The notes beneath the pieces are model-generated. The model had not been told where the DNA came from, did no database searches, and saw only the letters and a list, made by a program, of their open reading frames with translations. DNA of 64,000 nt from Oceanicaulis sp052055585 (GTDB lineage Bacteria; Pseudomonadota; Alphaproteobacteria; Caulobacterales; Maricaulaceae), in assembly GCF_052055585.1 (NCBI RefSeq), contig NZ_CP170485.1:1984001-2048000 (forward strand), given 5' to 3'. Shown in pieces: positions 34,298 to 42,945 of the stretch. A program made the translations under genes and the position numbers. Position 1 is the stretch's first letter, and each line of letters begins with the position of its first letter.

Positions 34298-35833
34298 TTA
34301 GCCTTCAGCGGTTTCCGCTTCGGCTGCGGCCGCAGCTTCAGCCTGAGCGGCTGCAGCTTCCTCGTCCGACATGCCCGCTTCGCGGATCTGTTCGCCATAC
34401 ACATTGTAGTACGGCTGGCAGCGTTCCGGGATCGATTCAAACCGCACGCGGCCTTCCTCGTCCACAGAACCGGTCAGAACGATCTGGCGACGTTCGGCTT
34501 CCAGGGTCAGGCGGCATTCGTCGATGACGATTTGCTCCTGCTGCACCCGGCGACGCTCTTCGCCTTCGATCTGAGCGGTGATCCAGCGGATCCAGCCATT
34601 GGAGGTGGACCGCGTGGTCGGGTAACGGGCGCCTTCACGGAAGGCGGCCAGAGCACCCTGACGGTCACCCTGACGGAACCGCGAGGTCCCGAGCAGTTCC
34701 CAGGCCTTGCCGGTATCGCTCAGCCCGCCGCGGTTGATCGCCGTTTCAAACGCCGTTTCAGCCGCTGCGAAGTTGTTCTGCGCGAAGTTGGCTTCCGCCA
34801 GACGCAGAGCGGTTTCACCGCTGCCTTGCAGTTCCGACAGTCGTTCGAGAACCGGAATCGCACGCTGGAACTCGGCCGCCTGACGCCACATGTTCGCCAG
34901 AAGCTCGAGATTGCGCTGGTTGGTTTCCACCCGGCCCGCATTCATTTCACGCTCCAGAATGGAGCCGCCACGGAACGGATTCTCGAAGTAGCTGTAGTAT
35001 TGCACCAGACGGATCAGCTCGTTCTCTTCCTGGAAAAGACCATTCAGATACATGAGCTTGTTGGCTTCAAACGCATTGTTTGAATCGTCCTGCTGCGCAT
35101 AGAGCGCAATCAGGTTCTGCCACGCCTGACGCGCGCCCGGAAACGCGGACAGATACTCCCGGATCACCCGCAGCTGATCGCTGGTGCGATCCAGTTGCTG
35201 GTAGAAGTAGAACATCAGGTTGTAGTCCTGCTCCGTCTTCTCCGGGGTGTTGTTGTAGAAGATCTCCGCATAGCGGACCCCGTCACGGATGCGGTCAGCC
35301 TGAAGATAGGCCTGCGCCACCGTTTTGGAGAAGCTCGGCGTCAGCTCGGCGCCGGCCTCGATGGCCAGCTCGAATTGACGGATCGCCTGATCGGTTTGCT
35401 CTTGCACCAGATACAGCTGGCCCAGTGCGGAGCGGATGGAAACGGTCTCGTCACGGGTGGTCGCCCCGGTATCCAGCGCAGCGCTGAAATCCCGGATCGC
35501 CAGATCCAGACGATCGTTCATGAAGTAGGCGCGCGCGCGGAACTGGAGAACCACAAACCGTTCATACGGGCTGAGTCCCTCCCGAGCCGCGAGCTCGTTC
35601 ATGATGCGAAGCACGCAGGCATTGTCGTCCACGTCCTGACATTCCTGCGCAGCGAGCACCTGCTCACCCACAGCCGCCGTCAGAACCCGGCCTTCAACCT
35701 GCTCTTCATCATTGTCGCGACGGCGTTGCGCTTCTGACGGCGCAGCAATCGCGAAGGCCAGAAGGCCGGCTACGGCGACGACGCCCAGTGACCGAACCAA
35801 GCTGGCGGGGTTGAAAGTCTCGTTCAGAGTCAT
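34298..35833 (-). CDS. exported TPR protein of the TonB operon
   Basis: A 511-residue exported protein with a signal peptide (VVAVAGLLAFAIAAPSEAQ) and tetratricopeptide-type helical repeats over most of its length, e.g. RDFSAALDTGATTRDE, AIRQFELAIEAGAEL, NNFAAAETAFETAINRG, RQGDRQGALAAFREGARY. The C-terminus is Ala/Glu-rich. In Vibrio and Shewanella TonB2-type systems a TPR protein is the last gene of the same operon and is needed for full function; the same order is seen here. It is preceded by TonB and followed by the operon terminator. The start ATG has a GGGAGAGAG site. Confidence 0.87.
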   Translation of the reverse strand: MTLNETFNPASLVRSLGVVAVAGLLAFAIAAPSEAQRRRDNDEEQVEGRVLTAAVGEQVLAAQECQDVDDNACVLRIMNELAAREGLSPYERFVVLQFRARAYFMNDRLDLAIRDFSAALDTGATTRDETVSIRSALGQLYLVQEQTDQAIRQFELAIEAGAELTPSFSKTVAQAYLQADRIRDGVRYAEIFYNNTPEKTEQDYNLMFYFYQQLDRTSDQLRVIREYLSAFPGARQAWQNLIALYAQQDDSNNAFEANKLMYLNGLFQEENELIRLVQYYSYFENPFRGGSILEREMNAGRVETNQRNLELLANMWRQAAEFQRAIPVLERLSELQGSGETALRLAEANFAQNNFAAAETAFETAINRGGLSDTGKAWELLGTSRFRQGDRQGALAAFREGARYPTTRSTSNGWIRWITAQIEGEERRRVQQEQIVIDECRLTLEAERRQIVLTGSVDEEGRVRFESIPERCQPYYNVYGEQIREAGMSDEEAAAAQAEAAAAAEAETAEG

Positions 35834-35892
35834 TGTCTCTCTCCCGGTGTCGGCGCACCGCCCTCGTTAGGGAGTTTGGTGCGCCGCACTGC

Positions 35893-36510
35893 TTAGTCAG
35901 CCAGCTGGTAATCGAGGCGCGTTTGCACGCCGCGACGCCAGACAGCGTTGCCGTTCTGGATTTTCGGCTCATACCGCCAGCGTTCCACGGCCCGTACGGA
36001 GGAGCGTTCGAACAGGGAGCTGGAGCAATCCAGCGCCACAATGTTCGTCGGCGTCCCGTCCGGAGTCACGTCGAACTGCATCAGGCAGTACCCTTCCGTG
36101 CCGCGTTCAGCCGCCCGGGGCGGATATTGCGGCGGGATGCGGACCATCGGTTGGGCGTCACGGTCGGACACGTCAAAGCTGACGTCGCCGCTGCCCAGGT
36201 CCGGAGCGTCAAATTCCGGAATTTCACCGGCGATGGTGCTCATGTCTTCAGACGGGACATCAGCCACTTGCCGCTCGATTTGAGGCGGCGGAGGCGGAGG
36301 TTCCACGTCGTTCACGTCATCCATCGTCACTTCACGACGACGAACGCTCATATCCTCGACTTCCTCGGAGATAACGATCCGCAGATCATCACCCGCTTCA
36401 GGAAGCTCGACTGAATCGGTCACGATCAGTCGCTGCATGAGCATGAACAGCAGGAAGGTGATGACGGCCGCGATAGGCGCACCGACGAGAAGACGGATCA
36501 AACTAGCCAT
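35893..36510 (-). CDS. TonB of the TonB2/TtpC-type operon
   Basis: A 205-residue TonB protein: one helix at the N-terminus (GAPIAAVITFLLFMLMQRL), a short Pro-rich linker (EPPPPPPQ near 80) and the TonB C-terminal domain with VRIPPQYPPRAAERG, then FDVTPDG and RRGVQTRLDYQL. It transmits proton-motive force to outer-membrane receptors. The frame runs to 36612, but ATG at 36510 has a GGGAGACG site and the helix at its N-terminus. It is the sixth gene of the minus-strand operon, 11 bases after ExbD. Confidence 0.9.
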   Translation of the reverse strand: MASLIRLLVGAPIAAVITFLLFMLMQRLIVTDSVELPEAGDDLRIVISEEVEDMSVRRREVTMDDVNDVEPPPPPPQIERQVADVPSEDMSTIAGEIPEFDAPDLGSGDVSFDVSDRDAQPMVRIPPQYPPRAAERGTEGYCLMQFDVTPDGTPTNIVALDCSSSLFERSSVRAVERWRYEPKIQNGNAVWRRGVQTRLDYQLAD

Positions 36511-36520
36511 ATCGTCTCCC

Positions 36521-36922
36521 TCACTCCTGCGTTGACACTTTGACGGGCACGTCCATGTCCATGAGCAACTCCTGAACATCGAGAACCGTACCGGCCGGAG
36601 CGCCAAGATCACCCTGGATCATGGCTTCGGCGCGGGGGTTCTCCTCACGGAGCTGTTCGAACACGTTACGAAGCTGCGAGAGCTCGTAAACGTCCCCATC
36701 CACGTAGATTTCGTCATTGGCCGTCACGGCCACGAGCAGGGTCGGCTTCTCACGGTCCCGAAGTTGAGTTTCGGGACGCAGAATGTCGACGCCTGGCTCC
36801 TTAACGAACACGGCTGTCACGATGAAAAAGATCAGAAGGATGAACACGACGTCGAGCATCGGGGTCATGTCCAGCTGGACTTCTTCCTCATCGTTGAGCA
36901 CGCGGCTTTGTCGGCGAGCCAT
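36521..36922 (-). CDS. ExbD-type biopolymer transport protein, second copy
   Basis: A 133-residue protein with one helix near the N-terminus and a periplasmic domain. The proton-path Asp is D24 in LDMTPMLDVVFILLIFFIVT. The C-terminal half (LLVAVTANDEIYVDGDVYEL) matches the ExbD/TolR periplasmic fold. With the other ExbD copy and the ExbB/TolQ proteins of the same operon it forms the energy-transducing complex. The start follows GGAGAG; the gene is 23 bases past the first ExbD. Confidence 0.92.
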   Translation of the reverse strand: MARRQSRVLNDEEEVQLDMTPMLDVVFILLIFFIVTAVFVKEPGVDILRPETQLRDREKPTLLVAVTANDEIYVDGDVYELSQLRNVFEQLREENPRAEAMIQGDLGAPAGTVLDVQELLMDMDVPVKVSTQE

Positions 36923-36945
36923 TGCTTGTCTCCTCTCCCGATCCG

Positions 36946-37356
36946 TTACCCCTCGCCGCTGTCGTGGCGAGAAATTGAGACCGGAATGCTGTTCGCCTTC
37001 ATCTCATCCCAGATGGTGACGACGGTGCCGTGAAGCGCCTCGTCATACACCTCGATGAGGACCGCGGATTCAGGCTGTTCAGCCCGGATCCGTGACACAG
37101 CCGCAAGGACGCGAAGCTCGCTGGTGGGTTCCTGGTTGACGAAGACCTGATTGCGGTCATTCACCTGAACAAGGATCACCGGGTTGCTTTGGTCCGGCTG
37201 CTCCGGGGACGGAGGCGGCGGACGCATGTCCACGCCTTCTTCCTGGATGAAGGTGGCCGTAACGATGAAGAAGATGAGTAGGATGAACACGATGTCCAAC
37301 ATCGGCGTCATATCGATGTCGGCCTGATCGTTTCCGCGTTTTGAACGTCTACGCAT
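36946..37356 (-). CDS. ExbD-type biopolymer transport protein, first copy
   Basis: A 136-residue ExbD/TolR protein with basic N-terminus, one helix with the key D21 (IDMTPMLDIVFILLIFF) and a periplasmic domain (PVILVQVNDRNQVFVNQEPT). It differs from the second copy in the periplasmic part (about 40 percent alike by eye). Three bases separate it from the upstream ExbB. Two adjacent ExbD genes are usual in the DUF3450/TtpC type of operon. Confidence 0.92.
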   Translation of the reverse strand: MRRRSKRGNDQADIDMTPMLDIVFILLIFFIVTATFIQEEGVDMRPPPPSPEQPDQSNPVILVQVNDRNQVFVNQEPTSELRVLAAVSRIRAEQPESAVLIEVYDEALHGTVVTIWDEMKANSIPVSISRHDSGEG

Positions 37357-37359
37357 GGC

Positions 37360-37881
37360 CTAGTCCACCTCCAGCTCGTCGGCGAGTTCATGGACCTTTT
37401 GTTTGGCCATGCGCTCGATCTGGTTGGAGAAAAGCAGTCCGGACAGAGAAGCAACCATGCCCGCCATGGTCGGGATGGTGGCGCGAGCCACCCCCGCCGA
37501 CATGGCGCGAGCATCGGATGAGCCGGAGATCGACATGACGTCGAACACCGAGACCATCCCGGTCACCGTGCCCAGCAGACCAAAGAGGGGAGCGACCGCG
37601 ACGAGCGTCTTGATCAGTTCCACATTCTGGTCGGCCTTGGCCTTAACTTCGCTAATGAGCTGATCCCGGATGGCGTGGGCGTGCCAGGAATGGTGGTCGC
37701 TACGTGCGCCCCATTCCTGTCTTGCCCGATCGGCCGTGCCCTTATGGGCGAAGCCGAAATACGCCAGACGTTCCAGGATAAACGCCCACATCACGAAGGT
37801 CAGGGCCATGATCCAGGTCAGGATCGGACCACCGCGTTCCAGGAATTCCTGGAGACCTGTGAGGGCGCCTGAAATATCCAT
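37360..37881 (-). CDS. ExbB/TolQ/MotA-family proton-channel protein
   Basis: A 173-residue three-helix membrane protein of the ExbB type without N-terminal extension. Family landmarks: GGPILTWIMALTFVMWAFILERL, then the AVAPLFGLLGTVTGMVSVF pore helix and MAGMVASLSGLLFSNQIER. It probably forms the ExbB ring with the two ExbD proteins. Short gaps on both sides (12 and three bases) show co-transcription. Confidence 0.92.
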   Translation of the reverse strand: MDISGALTGLQEFLERGGPILTWIMALTFVMWAFILERLAYFGFAHKGTADRARQEWGARSDHHSWHAHAIRDQLISEVKAKADQNVELIKTLVAVAPLFGLLGTVTGMVSVFDVMSISGSSDARAMSAGVARATIPTMAGMVASLSGLLFSNQIERMAKQKVHELADELEVD

Positions 37882-37893
37882 AGGTCTGTTTCC

Positions 37894-39291
37894 TTAACCT
37901 GCGGATTTCTCTTCGGCGTGACGGGCGATGATGCCAGCAGCTTGTTCTTCCAGGGTCTGCTGTGCGCCACGAGCAAAGCTTGCAGCGAACGAGTGGATGA
38001 ACAGAAGCGGGATCGCCGCGATCAGACCGGACACCGTGGTCACCAGGGCTTCGGAGATACCGCCGGCCATGATCTTGGGATCGCCGGTGCCGAAGAGGGT
38101 GATTTGGGTGAAGGTCCGGATCATGCCGGTCACGGTGCCGAGCAGGCCGAGCAGCGGAGCCACAGCAGCCGCCAGCTTGATGAAGTTCAGGCCGAACTCG
38201 AGTTTCGGAGTCTCACGAAGGATCGCTTCGTCGACTTTCAGCTCGATGGTCTCGGTCGGACGATCCTTGACTTCCTCATACGCCAGCATGATGCGGCCCA
38301 GCGGGTTGGAGTTCGACGCGGTCGAACGACGCTTCTGGGCGTTGATGGCGGACGTGGTCAGCAGCAGGCTCACCAGACGGAACAGACCGAAAGCAGCCGA
38401 GAAGATCAGCAGGACGGCGATAATCTTTGCGACGATGCCGCCTTGCTCGAAACGCTCGGACAGGCTCGGCACGTCACGGTAGATGCGCAGCAGCGCGCCA
38501 CGGGACGGGTCGACCGGACCGGAGACGATTTCGCCCGGCTCAGCATTGATCAGGTTGGACGCCGCGCTCAGCAGACGAGCCGGAGGCTGACGCTCGAGGT
38601 TCGCCAGACGGTAGCCGGCGGCGGTGTTGTTTTCGTCGGAGGTCCACTGCACGAAGACCGGGCCGCCATCATTGGCCATGGCGATGAACGGACCCACGCG
38701 GGTCACGGCCACCGGCTGACCTTCGTTCAGACCCAGCACGCGGGTGTTGAACGTGGTGACCTGAGCCTGGGCTTCCATCTCGTTGACGACGGTCTGCCAG
38801 ATGGAATCAAGTTCGTAGCGCTCCGGCAGGGTGCGGCTCTGGGCCAGTTCCTGCAGCGGCTCGGCGCGGCCCGGGTACTGGGCGGACACGAGGGAGGCTT
38901 CGATGGTGGAGCCGAATTCGCCAGCAGCCTGACGGGCGGCGCCGAACAGTTCACCGAAAGCGCCTTGCGCTTCACGCAGCTGGGCGTCCAGCTCGGCGAT
39001 CTGCTGGTCGTTGGCGTCGAACTGGGCTTGCAGACGCTCGGACTGGGCTTCCAGGGAAGCCAGTTCGTTGCGGGCCTGGCTCAGCAGGGCGGACTGGCGG
39101 TCGCGCTCGGAGCGGAACTCCTGCAGGCGACGCTGGTTCTCAGCCTGTGCATCACGGCTGTCCGCACGGACGCGCTCAAGCAGCTGGGAAATGGAGGTGA
39201 CCGGTTCGCGGTCGGCTTGTGCGAAGGCCGGAGCCGACGCCGCACCGGCGATCAGCGAGACGGCCGCAATCGAGGTAAGAATGCGTTTCAT
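37894..39291 (-). CDS. TtpC-like long ExbB/TolQ-family protein with exported coiled-coil domain
   Basis: A 465-residue protein. A signal peptide (residues 1-25, ASAPAFAQ) is followed by a periplasmic coiled coil (about 30-110: RRLQEFRSERDRQSALLSQ and so on) and a globular part. The C-terminal 180 residues are a MotA/TolQ/ExbB domain with three helices, including LAAAVAPLLGLLGTVTGMI. This is the TtpC architecture of the TonB2 system in Vibrio. The ATG at 39291 with GGGAGATT before it is preferred to the in-frame TTG at 39312. It lies between the DUF3450 gene and the short ExbB. Confidence 0.9.
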   Translation of the reverse strand: MKRILTSIAAVSLIAGAASAPAFAQADREPVTSISQLLERVRADSRDAQAENQRRLQEFRSERDRQSALLSQARNELASLEAQSERLQAQFDANDQQIAELDAQLREAQGAFGELFGAARQAAGEFGSTIEASLVSAQYPGRAEPLQELAQSRTLPERYELDSIWQTVVNEMEAQAQVTTFNTRVLGLNEGQPVAVTRVGPFIAMANDGGPVFVQWTSDENNTAAGYRLANLERQPPARLLSAASNLINAEPGEIVSGPVDPSRGALLRIYRDVPSLSERFEQGGIVAKIIAVLLIFSAAFGLFRLVSLLLTTSAINAQKRRSTASNSNPLGRIMLAYEEVKDRPTETIELKVDEAILRETPKLEFGLNFIKLAAAVAPLLGLLGTVTGMIRTFTQITLFGTGDPKIMAGGISEALVTTVSGLIAAIPLLFIHSFAASFARGAQQTLEEQAAGIIARHAEEKSAG

Positions 39292-39312
39292 CGTAAGAAT
39301 CTCCCGTCTCAA

Positions 39313-40080
39313 CTACTGTGCCGTCGGGCCCGGCAGAGGGGCCTCGAACACTTCCGGGGTGGTCACTTCGTCTGCGATCCGGAAGGCGCGCAGAACATTG
39401 TTCGCCATGGAGGACGGCACCGGACGCCAGGTCTGGTTGTCGTGGGTCATGATGGCGAGGTCGCCGCCGACCTGACGGATCATGGCCACGCGGCCGATCT
39501 GCAGGATGCGGGCTTCTTCCGGAACGCCGTCCACGAGCACTTCCTCGGTGTAGGAGTTCAGCGAACGACCATACGCAGATTCAATCTCGAAGGCGTTCAG
39601 CAGCAGGCGGTATTTCTCGGCGGGAGACACGTCAGCCTCGCCCAGAACGTCGCGGATGCTGTCCAGGCGCTCGGTGCGCTGTTCCATGCGGAACGGCAGG
39701 TCAGACGAGATGAAGTCTTCCAGTGCGTTGAACATTTCCAGCATCATCGGGGCGAGATCGACTTCGATGTTGCCCACGCGCTCGAGCTGGCCTTGCAGGC
39801 CGGCGAGCTCGTTTTCCTGCGAGCGCAGGAACACGTTTTGCTGCGCGATGAAGACGCGCTGGGATTCGATCTGCTCACGAACCGCCAGGTATTCGCGTTC
39901 CGCGTTGTCGGCGGCGTCCGCCAGCGTGTTGATCTGCTCTTGAGCCCGAGCACCGTCCTGAGTGGACTGACGCGCCACTTCAAGCGCTCGGTCGAGCTGC
40001 GCATGCGCAGCGCCCGCAACAACGAGCGCGGCGGCGCTCGCCGCAAGCGTCGTGCGGATTCCTTTGAACGTCATGGACAT
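39313..40080 (-). CDS. DUF3450 exported coiled-coil protein
   Basis: A 255-residue exported protein with signal peptide (1-27, VVAGAAHA), a long coiled coil (about 30-110) and the DUF3450 domain (LAPMMLEMFNALEDFISSDL, FRMEQRTERLDSIRDVL, LLNAFEIESAYGRSLN). DUF3450 genes head TonB2-type operons in many Proteobacteria; the protein is believed to interact with TtpC. It is the first gene of the operon. ATG at 40080 has GTGAGG before it; the frame continues to 40110. Confidence 0.88.
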   Translation of the reverse strand: MSMTFKGIRTTLAASAAALVVAGAAHAQLDRALEVARQSTQDGARAQEQINTLADAADNAEREYLAVREQIESQRVFIAQQNVFLRSQENELAGLQGQLERVGNIEVDLAPMMLEMFNALEDFISSDLPFRMEQRTERLDSIRDVLGEADVSPAEKYRLLLNAFEIESAYGRSLNSYTEEVLVDGVPEEARILQIGRVAMIRQVGGDLAIMTHDNQTWRPVPSSMANNVLRAFRIADEVTTPEVFEAPLPGPTAQ

Positions 40081-40648
40081 ATTTTGCCTCACAGTAGCCG
40101 GCGCGATCACAATGACTGCGCGCTCCGTTTCCCTCGCTTAATCGGTGCGCCGATCGTCTCCGCGACGGCATCGGCCCCCCAAAAACACAAATACCGCGGC
40201 GCACCGCGCGATGACGCCTGAACTTCAGGCGCCAATAAACAAGTAAACGAGACCGACGTCGCAGGACGTCGCCCTCATCAAGGTAACGCGGCGTGGACCG
40301 CCGTCTCTATAGTTTGGATGAACGCTAGCACCGGCTGAGTTCGCCGATCAACCGCTCAAACACGATCAGCCCTGCCTGTGGCGGGGGTGTTTTAAGCTTC
40401 TAGCGTCAGACCATCATGGTTTTACGACGGCGCTCCGTATTACGGGATCGTCAGAAATAGCATGTGAATCAACGCCAATTTGACGCAGGCGGACGCACGG
40501 ACATGACGCGGGAGGCGGACAATGAATCGCCTGCGACATTAACTGCAATTGCTTGATTTGGAGACGTTAAGCATGTGCGCGTGGCGCCAACGCAACGCGC
40601 AAAACGCTGCATGACAGCGTTATAATACCATACGTGTGCAGGAAAAGT
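40081..40648. other. 568-bp gene-free control region ahead of the TonB operon
   Basis: No gene is seen. The region must hold the promoter of the DUF3450-TonB operon on the minus strand. It contains a perfect interrupted palindrome at 40216-40230, a direct repeat GACGTC near 40255-40270, and AT-rich stretches near 40375-40480 and 40540-40570. No open frame with a good start and composition is seen on either strand. A long 5' leader or small RNA is possible. Confidence 0.5.
40216..40230. promoter_or_regulatory. operator-like palindrome upstream of the TonB operon
   Basis: The sequence GCCTGAACTTCAGGC is a perfect palindrome with one central base, 136 bases before the DUF3450 start. It could be a regulator binding site or the stem of an mRNA leader hairpin. 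It does not look like a Fur box. Confidence 0.35.
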
Positions 40649-40723
40649 TGGCTGGGGCGCCAGGATTCGAACCTGGGAATGGCGGTACCAAAAACCGCTG
40701 CCTTACCGCTTGGCCACGCCCCA
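40649..40723 (-). tRNA. tRNA-Gln (anticodon TTG)
   Basis: On the minus strand a full cloverleaf is seen: acceptor TGGGGCG with CGCCCCA, D arm, anticodon stem GCGGT/ACCGC with loop TTTTGGT (anticodon TTG), T arm CCAGG-TTCGAAT-CCTGG, and an encoded CCA end (75 bases). The anticodon gives glutamine. Confidence 0.95.
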
Positions 40724-40874
40724 ACCGTGTGACCGCTTGGTCACGGGACGCGGTATGTATCCCGGCCCGAGACAGGATGCAACGCCCCTGCTGCACTTTC
40801 ATTCAGCTGCATTCCAGCTGCGAAGAGATCATTGCCTTTTTCAGGAGCTTCGGTCTATAAGCCCGGCCTCGGTT

Positions 40875-40951
40875 CGGAGTATAGCTCAGCCTGGTAGAGC
40901 ACTGTCTTCGGGAGGCAGGGGTCGCAGGTTCAAATCCTGCTACTCCGACCA
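40875..40951 (+). tRNA. tRNA-Pro (anticodon CGG)
   Basis: A 77-base cloverleaf on the plus strand: acceptor CGGAGTA with TACTCCG, D arm with TAGCTCAGCCTGGTAGAGCA, anticodon stem CTGTC/GGCAG with loop TTCGGGA (anticodon CGG), T arm GCAGG-TTCAAAT-CCTGC and encoded ACCA. It is divergent from tRNA-Gln. Confidence 0.95.
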
Positions 40952-40979
40952 TCTATTTCCCGCCCTGTTTACAGGACAT

Positions 40980-41009
40980 GCGCGCCCTCCTTTCGGAAGG
41001 CGCGTTTTT
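40980..41009 (+). terminator. terminator after tRNA-Pro
   Basis: The stem CGCGCC-C-TCC with GGA-A-GGCGCG (one mismatch, loop TTTC) is followed by TTTTTG. It lies 29 bases past the tRNA end. Confidence 0.75.
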
Positions 41010-41157
41010 GTTTGCGCCAACAGCTGTGAGTCGCGTCTGCGCCACACTTCACCGCGCTCCGCCCTCTGCCCTTACAAGCGCAGTCGACCCGGCCCCTCCC
41101 CGACGTTAAGATTTCGGAAAGGTTGAGGGGGCGTGCAGGCAAGCCTGCGCGAGGGGC

Positions 41158-42945
41158 ATGAAACAATTCTGGCTGACATTCTTCGGATCCATCGCGGGCG
41201 TGCTGGCAGGCGCCTTGATCTGCGTGGTCTTCCTCCTGTTCCTGATCGGAGGCCTGATCAGCGCCGCGATCTCGGACGCCGGTGACGCCGCCCTGCCCGC
41301 CCCGTCCGGCGCCATGGTGCTGGAGCTTGATCTGCGCACGCCGCGGCTGGACCAGGCCTCCGCCTCGCCCTTCGCCTTCGCCGAACCCCTGTCCATCGTC
41401 GAGCTGTCCCGGGCGCTCGAGCGCGCCCGGACGGATTCGCGAATCTCGGCGGTCTTCGTGCGGGCCAACACCCTGAGTCTTCCCGCCGCACAGGCGGAAG
41501 AGATCAACGCCCTGTTCGCCGCCCTGTCAGAGGCCGGCAAACCGGTGATCGCCCACGCCCAGGGGTTCGAGGGGGGATCGATTCTGCCCTATCTGGCCGT
41601 TGGCGCGGCCGACGAGATCTGGATGCAGGACAGCGCCAGCTTCACCGCCGTCGGCCTGTCGGTGGAAACCCTGTTTCTGGGCGGCCTGTTCGAGCAGATC
41701 GGCGTTGAGCCGCAAATGGTCCAGCTGCACGAGTACAAGAACGCCGCCGACACCCTGACCCAAGCGGGCTATACTGACGCCCACCGCGAAGCCACACTAA
41801 GCTGGCTGGGCTCGATCCAGGACAGCGCCCTTGCTGACATCGCCCGCGCACGCGATGTCGCCCCGGACACGCTGCGCGCCATTGTCGAGGCTGGCCCCTA
41901 TTCGGCGGAAGCCGCTCTGGAGCTGGGCCTGATTGACCGGCTGGGCCATGTCGCCGCCGCACGCGACAGCGCGCTGGATCGCGCGGGGCCCAACGCCCGT
42001 CTGATCGACATCTCTGTTTACGCCCGGCAGATGACGCCGCCCCCGGCTCCACACGCGCCGGTGATCGCCCTGATCGAAGCGCAGGGCGAGATTGTCACCG
42101 GCCCGTCTGAAGCCGGCTTTGGCGCGGTCACTCTGGGCGGAGACACGCTGGCGGACGCGCTGGACGCCGCCGCCCGCGACGCCTCGGTCGCCGCCATCAT
42201 CCTGCGCATTGATTCCCCCGGCGGATCGGCCATCGCCTCCGACCAGATCTGGGACGCGGTGATGCGCGCCCGCCAGCAGGGTAAGCCGGTCATCGCCTCC
42301 ATGGGCGCGACTGCGGCCTCCGGCGGCTATTACATCGCCGCACCGGCGGACCGCATCATCGCCAACGCCACTACCCTGACCGGTTCGATCGGCATGTTCG
42401 GCGGCAAGCTGGTCGTTGAGGATGCTCTGGGTCGTCTGGGCCTCAATCTCGACCCGCTGTATGTGGGCGGGGAGTATGCCCTCGCCCAATCCTCCGCCCA
42501 GCCCTGGAGCGAGAGCCAGGCGGCGGATTTCCGTTCGCTGGCCGAGGATGTGTATGACGACTTCACCCGCAAGGTCGCCCAGGGCCGCGATCTGCCGCTG
42601 GCGCGCATCCAGACCCTTGCGCGCGGCCGGGTCTGGACGGGCCGACAAGCGCTCGAGCTGGGGCTGGTGGATGAGATCGGCGGTTTTGACGCCGCCCTGG
42701 CCAGCGCCCGCGATCTGGCCGGGCTGAGCGACAGCCAGCCTGTCCGCCTGCAGCGCTACCCTGCGCGTCCGGACGGTCTGGCGGCGCTTCAGGCGCTGTT
42801 CGGCGTAGGGGTTGAAAGCGTGGAGAGCGCCGCAGCGCTGAACCAGTTGATGCAGAGCCCCGAGGCGCAAGCGCTGATCCGCGCCCAGTCCCGGATGCAG
42901 TCCGGCGGGCAGACGCTGAGCGCGCCGGCGGAAAACCCGCGCTAG
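41158..42945 (+). CDS. sppA: signal peptide peptidase SppA (67K type)
   Basis: A 595-residue inner-membrane serine protease that degrades cleaved signal peptides. One N-terminal helix (about 9-35) is followed by two tandem SppA domains. The catalytic Lys194 lies in the first domain (HEYKNAADTLTQAGY) and Ser388 in the second (ATAASGGYYIAAPAD), followed by NATTLTGSIGMFGG. The length matches the long, E. coli type of SppA. The start ATG follows GAGGGGC. The stop overlaps the convergent DUF3667 gene by four bases. Confidence 0.95.
   Translation: MKQFWLTFFGSIAGVLAGALICVVFLLFLIGGLISAAISDAGDAALPAPSGAMVLELDLRTPRLDQASASPFAFAEPLSIVELSRALERARTDSRISAVFVRANTLSLPAAQAEEINALFAALSEAGKPVIAHAQGFEGGSILPYLAVGAADEIWMQDSASFTAVGLSVETLFLGGLFEQIGVEPQMVQLHEYKNAADTLTQAGYTDAHREATLSWLGSIQDSALADIARARDVAPDTLRAIVEAGPYSAEAALELGLIDRLGHVAAARDSALDRAGPNARLIDISVYARQMTPPPAPHAPVIALIEAQGEIVTGPSEAGFGAVTLGGDTLADALDAAARDASVAAIILRIDSPGGSAIASDQIWDAVMRARQQGKPVIASMGATAASGGYYIAAPADRIIANATTLTGSIGMFGGKLVVEDALGRLGLNLDPLYVGGEYALAQSSAQPWSESQAADFRSLAEDVYDDFTRKVAQGRDLPLARIQTLARGRVWTGRQALELGLVDEIGGFDAALASARDLAGLSDSQPVRLQRYPARPDGLAALQALFGVGVESVESAAALNQLMQSPEAQALIRAQSRMQSGGQTLSAPAENPR

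Noticed and set aside
37918..40221. 767-codon plus-strand open frame opposite the TonB operon
   Set aside because: It lies antisense to the DUF3450, TtpC-like and ExbB genes, which have signal peptides and family motifs. Its translation is rich in Arg, His and Gln without any domain, the usual shadow in GC-rich DNA.
40649..40951. tRNA-linked integration site
   Set aside because: No integrase, no duplicated tRNA 3' end and no foreign composition are seen next to either tRNA gene.
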